A DNA stretch of 36,324 nucleotides, taken from NCBI GenBank assembly GCA_964551835.1, contig CAZKEM010000028.1, positions 1 to 36,324 of the forward strand, read 5' to 3'. Within the stretch, counting starts at the first letter, position 1; each line of letters opens with the position of its first letter. The position numbers were made by a program, and so were the translations under genes. Shown in pieces: positions 24,756-32,217 of this stretch. The notes beneath the pieces were generated by a model, which had not been told where the DNA came from, did not search any database, and was given only the letters and a program-made list of their open reading frames with translations. The DNA comes from JAHDCC01 sp964551835 (GTDB lineage Bacteria; Actinomycetota; Acidimicrobiia; Acidimicrobiales; SZUA-35).

Positions 24756-25576
24756 GCCGGCTGAGCCTTCGAATCATCGTCGCCGGTCGATCGGTTGTTC
24801 TTTGCCGCCTCGACGCTCGCTTCAAGCGCAGCTAAAAGATCAACAACGGCTGCATCAGACTCTTCAGCCGGTTGATCCAACTGGCGGATTTCGCCTGCCG
24901 CCTTCGCTTCTAACATTTCGAGCACTTCGAGCCGGTAGGTATCTTCGTACTTGTTCGGATCAAAGTCCGATGCCAATGAGTCGATGAGCTGGTTCGCCAT
25001 CGCTAGCTCGGCTTCAACAACTTCGGTCTCCTCCAATTCATCGAGCGTTGGAATCTCCGCGGATGGAACGACCTCGTCCGCATAGACCATTGTTGACATC
25101 ATGAGAACGCCGTCGATTGGCCGAATGGCAACCAGGTACTGTTTAGAACGCATCACAAAGGAAGCCACCGCTACCCGAGACGCCTCGGTCAGGGCGCGAG
25201 TCAGCAACACATATGATTTGCGAGCGAGTTCGTCGGGCACCAGGTAGTAGGCCGAATCATAGAATACGGGGTCGATCTGGTCTTCTTCCACAAAGTCAGA
25301 AATATCGATCATTCGGGAGGCCTTCGGCGCTACCGCATTAAGATCTTCTGCCGAGACAATCACATAGTTGTCTTTGCTAACCTCGTACCCTTTGACGATG
25401 TTTTCGTAAGGAACAACGTCGCCTTGTGCATTGATGCGTTGCTGTTTCACCCGAGTATTACTGACCGAATCGATTTGATTGAATCGCACGTTTTGGCGAC
25501 TGACAGCCGAGAAAAGCTTGACCGGTATTGTGACCAAGCCAAAGCTAATCGCGCCATTCCAGATTGCACGAGCCAT
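24752..25576 (-). CDS. ku: Ku DNA end-binding protein
   Basis: Homodimeric ring protein (274 aa) that binds double-strand DNA ends and recruits LigD in bacterial non-homologous end joining. It begins with the highly characteristic MARAIWNGAISFGLVTIPVKL and continues with the Ku core beta-barrel (GYEVSKDNYVIV, DISDFVEEDQIDPVFYDSAYYL). The tail after about 245 is low-complexity and acidic rather than the lysine-rich extension of some actinobacterial Ku proteins. ATG 25576 has GAGGAG 5 bases upstream; a GTG two codons earlier is less likely. The stop overlaps the ligD start, coupling the two. A small gene at 25667 is divergent, with its putative promoter in the 90-base gap. Confidence 0.96.
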   Translation of the reverse strand: MARAIWNGAISFGLVTIPVKLFSAVSRQNVRFNQIDSVSNTRVKQQRINAQGDVVPYENIVKGYEVSKDNYVIVSAEDLNAVAPKASRMIDISDFVEEDQIDPVFYDSAYYLVPDELARKSYVLLTRALTEASRVAVASFVMRSKQYLVAIRPIDGVLMMSTMVYADEVVPSAEIPTLDELEETEVVEAELAMANQLIDSLASDFDPNKYEDTYRLEVLEMLEAKAAGEIRQLDQPAEESDAAVVDLLAALEASVEAAKNNRSTGDDDSKAQPA

Positions 25577-25654
25577 AATCACTCCTCAACGACAGTAACA
25601 GACATGATAGTTGGGTATCGGCAAAGACGCAGCCTAGCTGAGCATCATTGGTAG

Positions 25655-25660
25655 TAAGCT
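25655..25660 (+). promoter_or_regulatory. Probable -10 box, leaderless 88-aa gene
   Basis: TAAGCT ends 6 bases before the GTG at 25667, and no ribosome-binding site is seen. Confidence 0.45.
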
Positions 25661-25666
25661 CTCAGT

Positions 25667-25933
25667 GTGAACCCAATACTAGAAGATGCAGAAAAAGAGC
25701 TCCTCGAAAAATTTGAGAAGGTCAAGGAGGACTTAGGGCGAGTGTATGTCTCGTTCGAAGACCTCAGAAACGCTACCGCGTACGACGATATTTCTAAGGC
25801 GCTCGAAGAATTAGAGGACATCGTGAAAGACGTGCGGACGGGTGGCATAATCGGCAGCGGCGCAAACTCGCATAAACGTGCCCGCAAAAAATGGCTCGAA
25901 GCTGGTGGAGCTAACCCGGACCAGACTGGCTGA
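25667..25933 (+). CDS. Small charged helical protein, unknown
   Basis: An 88-aa hydrophilic protein that I do not recognise. Residues 5-58 are strongly helical with heptad-like spacing (LEDAEKELLEKFEKVKEDL, then DDISKALEELEDIVKDV), suggesting a helical hairpin or short coiled coil. A glycine-rich turn and a basic tail (HKRARKKWLE) follow. There are no membrane or export signals. It starts with GTG at 25667, apparently leaderless. It is divergent from ku-ligD and could belong to the DNA-repair context, but nothing in the sequence proves this. It is convergent with the membrane protein gene at 25940. Confidence 0.72.
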   Translation: MNPILEDAEKELLEKFEKVKEDLGRVYVSFEDLRNATAYDDISKALEELEDIVKDVRTGGIIGSGANSHKRARKKWLEAGGANPDQTG

Positions 25934-25939
25934 ACCTCA

Positions 25940-26794
25940 TTACAGAGAAAGTGCTGCTCGGGCAACTAGGTCGATGCCGAACCCCATCAGTATGGCCAAA
26001 TAGAGCAGCCCAGTCGCCGCCATCACGGCCGAGTAAGTTTTTTCGCGCAGCGCCATTATCGTCGCCACCACCAACCCAATGGTGGTCAAGACGCAAGCTA
26101 CCCAGAACCATCCAAGTAAGCCGCCGTAACCGTCATCAATAGTTCCGTTTAAAACCGACAGCATCCCCGTAGGAAGAAGAAACACGATTGTCTCGGGCAG
26201 CCACAATATGCCGGTCCAACGAACGAGTTCAACGAGCAGTGATCGATCGAGTCCAGGCTGGACAAGATACCAGTGCCCGAGAAGCATCGCATCGCTTACC
26301 ACACCTAGGAATAGGGCGCCTATGACCATCCGGACCACCGACAACCAAACAGGTGTCCCGCCCTCAATTCCGGCGGCGATTACTCCAACAAAGCCGACGA
26401 GTGCGGTCGCAAGGTCGATTAGGGGGTCAAATTCAGGACCATCTCCGGATTTGAGTTTGTCTGATCGGTCAATGCCCGTCATAGCGGCGACCCGAGATGA
26501 TCTTTTCTCAGCCAGTTGACGTTGTCCTGAAACGCCGACCGAACGGCGCCGATATGACTGGATTAGCCCAAAGGAACACAACACGGCAAGGCCGGCCGTT
26601 GGAATGTCGCGCGTTGGCTGCCATCCGAATTGCCATGCAATCAGCAAGGCGCCGAGCGCCATCAGCAAATAGACAATCCGCATCGTCCAGCCATACCCAA
26701 GGCCGACGACCCGATGGCGGGTCGTCACCCACACAAACAACATGCCGCCCGCTGCCCATTGCAAGAGCACTGCCGACGCATCAAGCTCAATCAT
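25940..26794 (-). CDS. Polytopic membrane protein, unknown
   Basis: A 284-aa integral membrane protein without a family I can name. About seven or eight hydrophobic segments are visible (near 8-25, 38-55, 65-80, 128-145, 150-170, 190-212, 225-245, 258-280). A basic cytoplasmic loop lies at about 82-120 (SYRRRSVGVSGQRQLAEKRSS). Histidines occur in or near helices (TTRHRVVGLG, LLGHWYLVQPGLD), which could be cofactor ligands, but no recognised haem or metal motif is complete. The ATG at 26794 has only a weak GAAAG upstream. It is flanked by small genes on the plus strand and shows no operon partner. Confidence 0.75.
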   Translation of the reverse strand: MIELDASAVLLQWAAGGMLFVWVTTRHRVVGLGYGWTMRIVYLLMALGALLIAWQFGWQPTRDIPTAGLAVLCSFGLIQSYRRRSVGVSGQRQLAEKRSSRVAAMTGIDRSDKLKSGDGPEFDPLIDLATALVGFVGVIAAGIEGGTPVWLSVVRMVIGALFLGVVSDAMLLGHWYLVQPGLDRSLLVELVRWTGILWLPETIVFLLPTGMLSVLNGTIDDGYGGLLGWFWVACVLTTIGLVVATIMALREKTYSAVMAATGLLYLAILMGFGIDLVARAALSL

Positions 26795-26952
26795 TGACGC
26801 ACACTTTCGATCTGGCCGGAGTTAGCACCGACACCTACCGTCGATTCTACTGTTGGCGACAAGAACTAGGTTGTAAGTCACGGCGGTGCAACACACCGAA
26901 ACAGTTAGACGCTATCTCCCACCATCACCAGCGAAATTCTGGGACCAGACGC

Positions 26953-26958
26953 TAGGCT
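26953..26958 (+). promoter_or_regulatory. Probable -10 box, leaderless 88-aa membrane gene
   Basis: TAGGCT ends 7 bases before the GTG at 26966; there is no Shine-Dalgarno. Confidence 0.45.
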
Positions 26959-26965
26959 ACCAAGC

Positions 26966-27232
26966 GTGAATCCTCTGGTGACTTCGCTCTTAGTACTTGG
27001 GTATGGCCTATCGATACCTACTGGGTTCAGATTGGTCCGAATACTAAAGAACCAGCACGGCATAGCGTTTAGTGGACACCAGTTCGGCATCATTATCGCA
27101 GCCCTCGGCTGGCTACTAAAGCCTGCACCCATTATCGCCATCATCCACGCCCTTTGGCTTATCGGCACACGAGTTGCCTACAAAGTCTTGTCGATGAGAG
27201 CGTCGAACAAGACCGACGCATCTTCGCCGTAG
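26966..27232 (+). CDS. Small two-helix membrane protein, unknown
   Basis: An 88-aa protein with two predicted membrane helices (about 5-24 and 40-70, the second possibly split by LKPAP) and a short charged tail. No family was recognised. The loop RLVRILKNQHGIAFSGHQ between the helices is basic. The GTG at 26966 is placed 7 bases after a TAGGCT box. Its reading frame overlaps the end of a 27-codon open frame (GTGA), which is probably coincidental. It is convergent with the lipB-lipA fusion, 18 bases apart. Confidence 0.68.
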   Translation: MNPLVTSLLVLGYGLSIPTGFRLVRILKNQHGIAFSGHQFGIIIAALGWLLKPAPIIAIIHALWLIGTRVAYKVLSMRASNKTDASSP

Positions 27233-27250
27233 GCCTAATTGGGCAGCTGT

Positions 27251-29008
27251 TCAGGCCAGTCCGTCTGCTATCGACCCTGCATGGTGAGACGAACGGGTTA
27301 AAGGGTCCGATGCGACGTGGCTGATACCAAGCCCTTGTTCACCTACCGACTTAAAGTGGACAAACTCATCAGGGGTAACCCAACGTTGAACGGCCAGATG
27401 ATTCGATGTCGGGCGCAAATACTGTCCGATGGTCACAATATCGACGCCGACTGCTGCCAGGTCGGCCAATGTGGACTCCACCTCGTCGTTCGATTCGCCC
27501 ATTCCAACAATAATCCCGGACTTAGTAGTCATACCGCGATCCTTCGCTCTCGCGAGCAGCGCCAGACTTCTTGAATAGGAGGCGGATGGCCGCACGGCGC
27601 GTTGGAGACGAGCCACCGTCTCGATGTTGTGATTGACAATTTCGGGCTTGGAATCGCAAACTATTTCGAGGGACTCTTTCCTGCCTCGCAGGTCTGAGAT
27701 TAGGACTTCAACACCTACGCCTTGGGCCGTCGAATGAATCGCCTCAACTGTTTGAGCGACGATATGAGCGCCACCATCTTCTAGGTCGTCTCGCGCCACC
27801 ATGGTCAAAACGGCGAATTTGATGCCAAGATCTCGGATGCCGTCGGCAACCCGCTGGGGTTCGTCGGTATCGACGGCATGGGGCTTGCGGGTGTCGATTA
27901 GACAGAAGCCACATTTGCGCGTACAACGATCGCCCAGCAACATAAACGTTGCCGTACCTTCGTTCCAGCAGTCGAAAATATTCGGGCAGCCTGCTTCTTC
28001 GCAAACGGTTGTAAGTGACAGGTCTCGTGCCGTCTTTTTGAGCTCCAAATAGTTTTCGTCAGTGCGGAGCTTGACCCGCATCCAGTCGGGCTTCCTGGCG
28101 CCTATTTCAAGGCCACCGGTAACACCAGCCTCATCGAGGCGACCTTCGAGGCGGCTCGATTTTCGCGGCGTCAGCTCGACCTTCACTGCCGAGGTCACAG
28201 ACTCGGCTGGCTCCGCTGCAACTTCTGGCGAAGGCTTGATCACGTCTCCGGGTCCCCGACCGAGGGAGAACGGCGACAGATCATCGACGGAGTGACGCCA
28301 AACAACGTCTTGCCGGTCGACTGACCGGCCAGCGCAAAGCAGACGGGCGGCCTGTTCGGCAAGCACATTCGTCACTTCTTTAAGTGGTACTGAAACGCCT
28401 TCAGCCGCCATAGAAGTCACACTCTTGTCGGAGATTCCACAAGGGACAATGTGGTCGTACCAGTCGAGGTCCGTGTCGACATTAAGCGCAAACCCATGCA
28501 TGGCCCGTCCACGAGAAAGGCGCACACCAATCGCGGCGATTTTGCGCTGCTCCCGACCATCGCCGTCAACCCAGACACCCGGACGGCCCTTAACTCGACG
28601 AGCTTGAAGCCCAAAACTAGCCAGGGTCTCAATGAGGATCTGCTCGATGTTGGTAACGTAGGCCACGGTGTCGGCCATCCCTCCACCTCTGCGTCCTGGT
28701 ACCGAAAGAACCGGGTAACCTACGAGCTGGCCTGGACCGTGAAAGGTAATGTCGCCACCACGATTTGTTCGAACTACGTCTGCGCCTAATTGATCGGGTT
28801 CGGTGAGAAGGTTTGATTCGTCGGTGCGCACTCCCATCGTAAAAACGGGTTCGTGTTCGACGAATAGGAGATAGTCATCGGTGCCTGGAAACAGTCTCTT
28901 TTGGAGATCCCAAACCTCGTGATACGTAGCCCGCCCGAGCCAACGTACCCGCAGCGGGGCAAGTTCTGCCTGCTGCGGGTCGTTAGAAGCTACGAAAGTA
29001 GACGCCAC
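27251..29008 (-). CDS. lipBA: LipB-LipA fusion: octanoyltransferase plus lipoyl synthase in one chain
   Basis: A single uninterrupted 585-aa frame joins the two steps of protein lipoylation. Residues about 18-245 are LipB, which moves octanoate from ACP to the E2 lipoyl lysine: RGGDITFHGPGQLVGYP (83-99), Lys156 and the acyl-thioester Cys190 in VPCGIS. Residues about 246-300 are a Pro/Ala/Glu-rich linker. Residues about 300-585 are LipA, the radical-SAM sulfur inserter: auxiliary cluster cysteines 336, 341 and 347; SAM-cluster cysteines 362, 366 and 369 (CTRKCGFC); and the C-terminal RSSHH (572-576) that binds the auxiliary cluster. All catalytic residues are present. GTG 29008 shares a base with the sucB stop (TAGTG), so it is coupled to the E2 gene whose product it modifies. 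LipB and LipA are normally separate proteins. Confidence 0.95.
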   Translation of the reverse strand: MASTFVASNDPQQAELAPLRVRWLGRATYHEVWDLQKRLFPGTDDYLLFVEHEPVFTMGVRTDESNLLTEPDQLGADVVRTNRGGDITFHGPGQLVGYPVLSVPGRRGGGMADTVAYVTNIEQILIETLASFGLQARRVKGRPGVWVDGDGREQRKIAAIGVRLSRGRAMHGFALNVDTDLDWYDHIVPCGISDKSVTSMAAEGVSVPLKEVTNVLAEQAARLLCAGRSVDRQDVVWRHSVDDLSPFSLGRGPGDVIKPSPEVAAEPAESVTSAVKVELTPRKSSRLEGRLDEAGVTGGLEIGARKPDWMRVKLRTDENYLELKKTARDLSLTTVCEEAGCPNIFDCWNEGTATFMLLGDRCTRKCGFCLIDTRKPHAVDTDEPQRVADGIRDLGIKFAVLTMVARDDLEDGGAHIVAQTVEAIHSTAQGVGVEVLISDLRGRKESLEIVCDSKPEIVNHNIETVARLQRAVRPSASYSRSLALLARAKDRGMTTKSGIIVGMGESNDEVESTLADLAAVGVDIVTIGQYLRPTSNHLAVQRWVTPDEFVHFKSVGEQGLGISHVASDPLTRSSHHAGSIADGLA

Positions 29009-30396
29009 TAGGCCAGCTCTGATTCCCAGTCACGGGTCTCGATGATATCCTTGACCCGAGCCAAGAACGCGGCAGCATAAGCACCGTCAATAGCTCGGTG
29101 GTCCCAAGCCATCGCTAGGACACCAACTGAGTGAATTGCAATAGACTCGTTGCCAAAGTCATCGGTGATAACGACTGGTTTACGCTTGACGGCATCGGTC
29201 GACAAGATACCAACCTGAGGCTGGTTAATAATCGGGAATTGCATCATTGTGCCGTACCCACCAGCGTTGGTGATGGTGAAGGTTCCGCCACTGAGCTCGT
29301 CAGGTGCGAGTTGTTTTGACCGCGCTCGACGAGCTACATCGGAGACGTCACGAGCTACCGTTCGCATTCGCTTTCCGTCAGCATCTCGAACTACTGGAGC
29401 CAGTAAGCCCTGGAAATCCAGGTCAACGGCGTACGCCATATTGACGTAGTTGTGAACGATAAGCTCACGGTCTCCAACCGACGCGTTGAGATGAGGGTAT
29501 TCACGTAATGCGTCGATGACGGCACGGGAGATAAACGGAAGGTAGGTTAGGCTAAAGCCTTCTTGCTCTTTGAACGCTTTGCCATAGTTACGGCGAATTT
29601 GTTCAACTGCTTCGTAATCGACTTCGATTGCGGTCAGAGTGTGAGGCGACACCGCCTTCGACATGACCATGTGTTCGCCCGTCTTGATTCGGATCCCGGT
29701 GAGCGGAACGACCGTGTCTCGAGAACTCGCTTGCGCCGCCGGGGCCGGAACCGGAGCTGGTGCTGGTGCTGGTGCAGGAACCGGAACGGCCGCTGGCTGA
29801 GCTGGAACAGCGGCTGGCTGAGCTGGTGTAGCTTGAACTTGGTTGGTTTCGATATAACGTTGTACGTCATCTCGACTTATGCGACCTCCGAGCCCGGTGC
29901 CTTGGATCTCGTTTGCGTCTATGTCATGCTCGGCGATCAGGCGACGAACGACAGGCGACAACACCTTGCCCATTGTTCCAAGATCAGCAGGTTCCTCGAC
30001 CGGTGCTGCGGCCACAACTGGCTCTGGGGCCGGTGCAGGGGCAGCCTCAACCACAGGGGCAGCTTCGACAACGGGTGCAGCCTCAACCACAGGGGCAGCC
30101 TCGACAACCGGCGCCGCTTCAGCAGCGGGGGCCGGATCAGCAGCTGGGGCAGAACCCTCAGCTGGTTCACCCAGACGAGCGATGACGGTCCCAACTTCGA
30201 CGGTCTCACCCTCAGCAATCAAAATTTCTGACAGGGTTCCTCCCGCAGGGGAGGGAACTTCCGTGTCAACTTTGTCGGTGGAGACTTCAAAGAGAACTTC
30301 GTCAATTTCGACGCTCTCCCCTATTCCTTTGAACCATCTCGTGATGGTTCCTTCGGTAACCGTCTCCCCTAGCTGGGGCATTTCTATGTCGGCCAT
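29008..30396 (-). CDS. sucB: Dihydrolipoamide acyltransferase E2 (SucB/DlaT type)
   Basis: Core E2 of a 2-oxoacid dehydrogenase complex (462 aa). It has one lipoyl domain (1-80; lipoyl Lys42 in VSTDKVDTE) and a long Ala/Pro/Glu/Val swinging-arm linker with EAAPVV repeats (about 85-145). A peripheral-subunit-binding domain follows (about 147-185; LSPVVRRLIAEHDID), then a second Pro/Ala linker and the catalytic domain (about 225-462) with His433 and Asp437 in DHRAIDG. Mycobacterial DlaT has two lipoyl domains; here there is one. In Actinobacteria one E2 serves AceE, whose gene starts at 35.2 kb, so it may function as pyruvate or 2-oxoglutarate E2. It is downstream of lpdA and overlaps lipB-lipA by one base. 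Confidence 0.94.
   Translation of the reverse strand: MADIEMPQLGETVTEGTITRWFKGIGESVEIDEVLFEVSTDKVDTEVPSPAGGTLSEILIAEGETVEVGTVIARLGEPAEGSAPAADPAPAAEAAPVVEAAPVVEAAPVVEAAPVVEAAPAPAPEPVVAAAPVEEPADLGTMGKVLSPVVRRLIAEHDIDANEIQGTGLGGRISRDDVQRYIETNQVQATPAQPAAVPAQPAAVPVPAPAPAPAPVPAPAAQASSRDTVVPLTGIRIKTGEHMVMSKAVSPHTLTAIEVDYEAVEQIRRNYGKAFKEQEGFSLTYLPFISRAVIDALREYPHLNASVGDRELIVHNYVNMAYAVDLDFQGLLAPVVRDADGKRMRTVARDVSDVARRARSKQLAPDELSGGTFTITNAGGYGTMMQFPIINQPQVGILSTDAVKRKPVVITDDFGNESIAIHSVGVLAMAWDHRAIDGAYAAAFLARVKDIIETRDWESELA
30041..30112. repeat. Two tandem 36-bp repeats in the E2 linker
   Basis: Two adjacent 36-bp copies (30041-30076 and 30077-30112) differ at three positions. Each is built from two 18-bp sub-units encoding EAAPVV. 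They lie in the sucB linker, so copy-number change would lengthen or shorten the swinging arm without shifting the frame. Confidence 0.75.
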
Positions 30397-30472
30397 TCCT
30401 GGTCCGCTCCTGTCTTGAGTTTTGCCTTGCGTGTGTTTGTTATTCTAGGTCTGAGATCGTCAGTCCCGGTGG

Positions 30473-31933
30473 TTAGTGTAATGAACGACCAGTCAGGGCC
30501 AGGACACTCTCACCAAACAGTTCACTCATTGTTGGGTGTGGTTGGACGAACTGAGCTACGTCGGTGACGTGCGCTTCCCAGTTAATCGCAAGGTAGCCCT
30601 GACCTAGCTGCTCGGTTACCCAAGGTCCTACCATGTGAACCCCAAGAATCTTTCCACCAGTACCATCTGCGAGCTTTTCTGCGATGACCTTTACCAGACC
30701 ATCTGTTTCGCCAACAATAATCGCCCGGCCATTTCCGGTAAACCGGTGCTTCGAGACAACGACCTCATATCCAGCTTCTTTAGCTGATTCTTCCGTATGG
30801 CCGACGAACGCTACTTCCGGGTAGCAATATATGCACCATGGAACGTTCAGGTAGTCAACGGGGTTCGTGTCCTCGCCCAAAATGTCGGTGATCGCCAACA
30901 TTCCTTCTGCGAACCCGACATGAGCAAGCTGAGCCGTAGGCACAATGTCGCCGACTGCCCAGACACCAGGGGCCGATGTGCGACAGTTCTCATCGACTGA
31001 AACATATCCGCGTTCATCGACATCGACGCCCGTCTTTTCGAGGCCCAACGTGTCCGAGGCTGGACGCCGACCAACCGACACCACCACGGTCTCTGCAGTG
31101 ATCGTTTCATCGTTGTCGCCGTAGGTCAGTGTTACACCACCGTCGCTCGTGACCTGTGACTTGACAGCGACGCCGGTCTTAATATCGATGCCACGCTTTT
31201 TGAAGGACTTTTCTACGACCTTCACTGCATCGATGTCGCAGCCAGGGAGAATCTTCGGAGCGAACTCCAGGATTGTTACGTCGGTACCGAGGTCGCTCAT
31301 CATGGAAGCAAACTCGCAGCCAATTGCGCCACCGCCAATAACGACCGCACTTTCCGGAAGTGCCTCGATCGAAAGCAACTCGTCGGACGTGACGATGGAC
31401 TTCGCGTCGATTGGAAACCCGTCGATAGTTCGTGGGACCGAACCAGCGGCCAATATTACTGAACTTCCAACAATTGACACCTCACCCGAAGATCCGCCAG
31501 AGACGTGGACGGTCTTATGATCGGAGTCGAGCACTCCAGTGCCGTCAAAAACGGTAACCTTGCGGTTCTTCAGGAGGAACGTTATGCCACCGACGAGCTG
31601 ATCTACGACCGCTTGTTTTCTCGTGAGAGTCTTACTCCAATCAACACCTTTGGACTCTGCCAAGATGCCAAAGGTCTCGGCGTGTTCGACCGCACGGGAA
31701 ACCGCCGCAGTCTCCAAGAGTTCTTTAGCGGGGATACAGCCGACATTCAGGCATGTTCCTCCGAGTTTATTTTTCTCAACAATCGCTATGTTGAGTCCGG
31801 CTGAAGCTCCGTAGAGCGCCGCAGCGTAGCCGCCTGGCCCGCCTCCAATAACAACCACATCAAATTGTTCGCTTGACAGGAAGATCACCTCCGTAGATAC
31901 TGGCACTGAAATCATACCGAGGACACCGGGCAT
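30473..31933 (-). CDS. lpdA: Dihydrolipoamide dehydrogenase (E3)
   Basis: FAD-dependent E3 that reoxidises dihydrolipoamide of E2 and reduces NAD+. It has the FAD motif VVIGGGPGGYAAAL, the redox disulfide GGTCLNVGCIPAK, NAD motif VVIGGGAIGCEF, FAD motif VWAVGDIV, and the C-terminal catalytic HPTMSE. The listed frame opens at ATG 31933 (486 aa), but the first ~18 codons are not family-like. A GTG at 31888 and an unusual CTG at 31879 are alternatives; the CTG lies 8 bases after GGAGG, inside a 10-base match to the 16S 3' end, and gives the expected N-terminus SSEQFDVVVIGG. sucB follows by 76 bases and a 30-codon membrane microprotein lies upstream. The true start is the main uncertainty. Confidence 0.92.
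   Translation of the reverse strand: MPGVLGMISVPVSTEVIFLSSEQFDVVVIGGGPGGYAAALYGASAGLNIAIVEKNKLGGTCLNVGCIPAKELLETAAVSRAVEHAETFGILAESKGVDWSKTLTRKQAVVDQLVGGITFLLKNRKVTVFDGTGVLDSDHKTVHVSGGSSGEVSIVGSSVILAAGSVPRTIDGFPIDAKSIVTSDELLSIEALPESAVVIGGGAIGCEFASMMSDLGTDVTILEFAPKILPGCDIDAVKVVEKSFKKRGIDIKTGVAVKSQVTSDGGVTLTYGDNDETITAETVVVSVGRRPASDTLGLEKTGVDVDERGYVSVDENCRTSAPGVWAVGDIVPTAQLAHVGFAEGMLAITDILGEDTNPVDYLNVPWCIYCYPEVAFVGHTEESAKEAGYEVVVSKHRFTGNGRAIIVGETDGLVKVIAEKLADGTGGKILGVHMVGPWVTEQLGQGYLAINWEAHVTDVAQFVQPHPTMSELFGESVLALTGRSLH
31881..31890 (-). promoter_or_regulatory. Extended Shine-Dalgarno inside the lpdA 5' region
   Basis: GGAGGTGATC on the minus strand pairs without mismatch with the usual 3' end of 16S rRNA. 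The next in-frame codon at the proper distance is CTG (31879). It therefore favours a later lpdA start than the longest frame. Confidence 0.55.
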
Positions 31934-31998
31934 AACTACGACAAGTTTGTCACGCTAGAACCAGTGCGGGCGCTCGCCGAAGAAACTATCACTTCGAT

Positions 31999-32091
31999 TT
32001 AGCCTTTTCCCACTAAGAGCTGCAAGGCGAACGCTCCGAGAATAGCTAAACCTAGGACTACCGAAAGAAGAAGTAACATTCTTGTACTCAT
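31999..32091 (-). CDS. 30-aa single-helix membrane microprotein
   Basis: A short frame between lpdA and the epimerase encodes a 30-residue protein: MSTR, a run of about 22 hydrophobic residues (LLLLSVVLGLAILGAFALQ), then a short tail ending VGKG and TAA. Codons are ordinary for the window. The ATG at 32091 is preceded 6 bases upstream by TACCAT, the same layout as other leaderless genes here; a second ATG lies four codons in. Its position just upstream of lpdA on the same strand suggests a shared transcript. It may regulate or anchor something at the membrane, but no function is known. Chance remains possible for so short a frame. Confidence 0.5.
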   Translation of the reverse strand: MSTRMLLLLSVVLGLAILGAFALQLLVGKG

Positions 32092-32097
32092 ACCATG

Positions 32098-32103
32098 ATG
32101 GTA
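32098..32103 (-). promoter_or_regulatory. Probable -10 box before the microprotein (and lpdA operon)
   Basis: TACCAT on the minus strand ends 6 bases before the ATG at 32091. Transcription from here would read through the microprotein into lpdA-sucB-lipBA. Confidence 0.4.
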
Positions 32104-32217
32104 GAGTCAATTCTGCTACAACCAGAAGGTCTCCGAGGTTTACATCCTCAAACCGATTCGGTTAGTCGGAGAATTCGGACCTATGGTTCCAGTGACATCG
32201 AGCGATGGAGAGGCAAC

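Noticed and set aside
26882..26968. 27-codon open frame (VQHTETVRRY...) ending in GTGA at the next start
   Set aside because: No ribosome site or promoter element was found and the peptide has no recognisable features; the GTGA overlap is likely chance.
29563..30231. 222-aa plus-strand open frame opposite sucB
   Set aside because: Low-complexity translation produced by the Ala/Pro repeat linker read on the wrong strand.
32095..32217. Longer N-terminus for the epimerase from ATG 32095
   Set aside because: The extra 41 residues are unlike the family and overlap the divergent promoter; GTG 32218 has a good Shine-Dalgarno and gives the usual family length.
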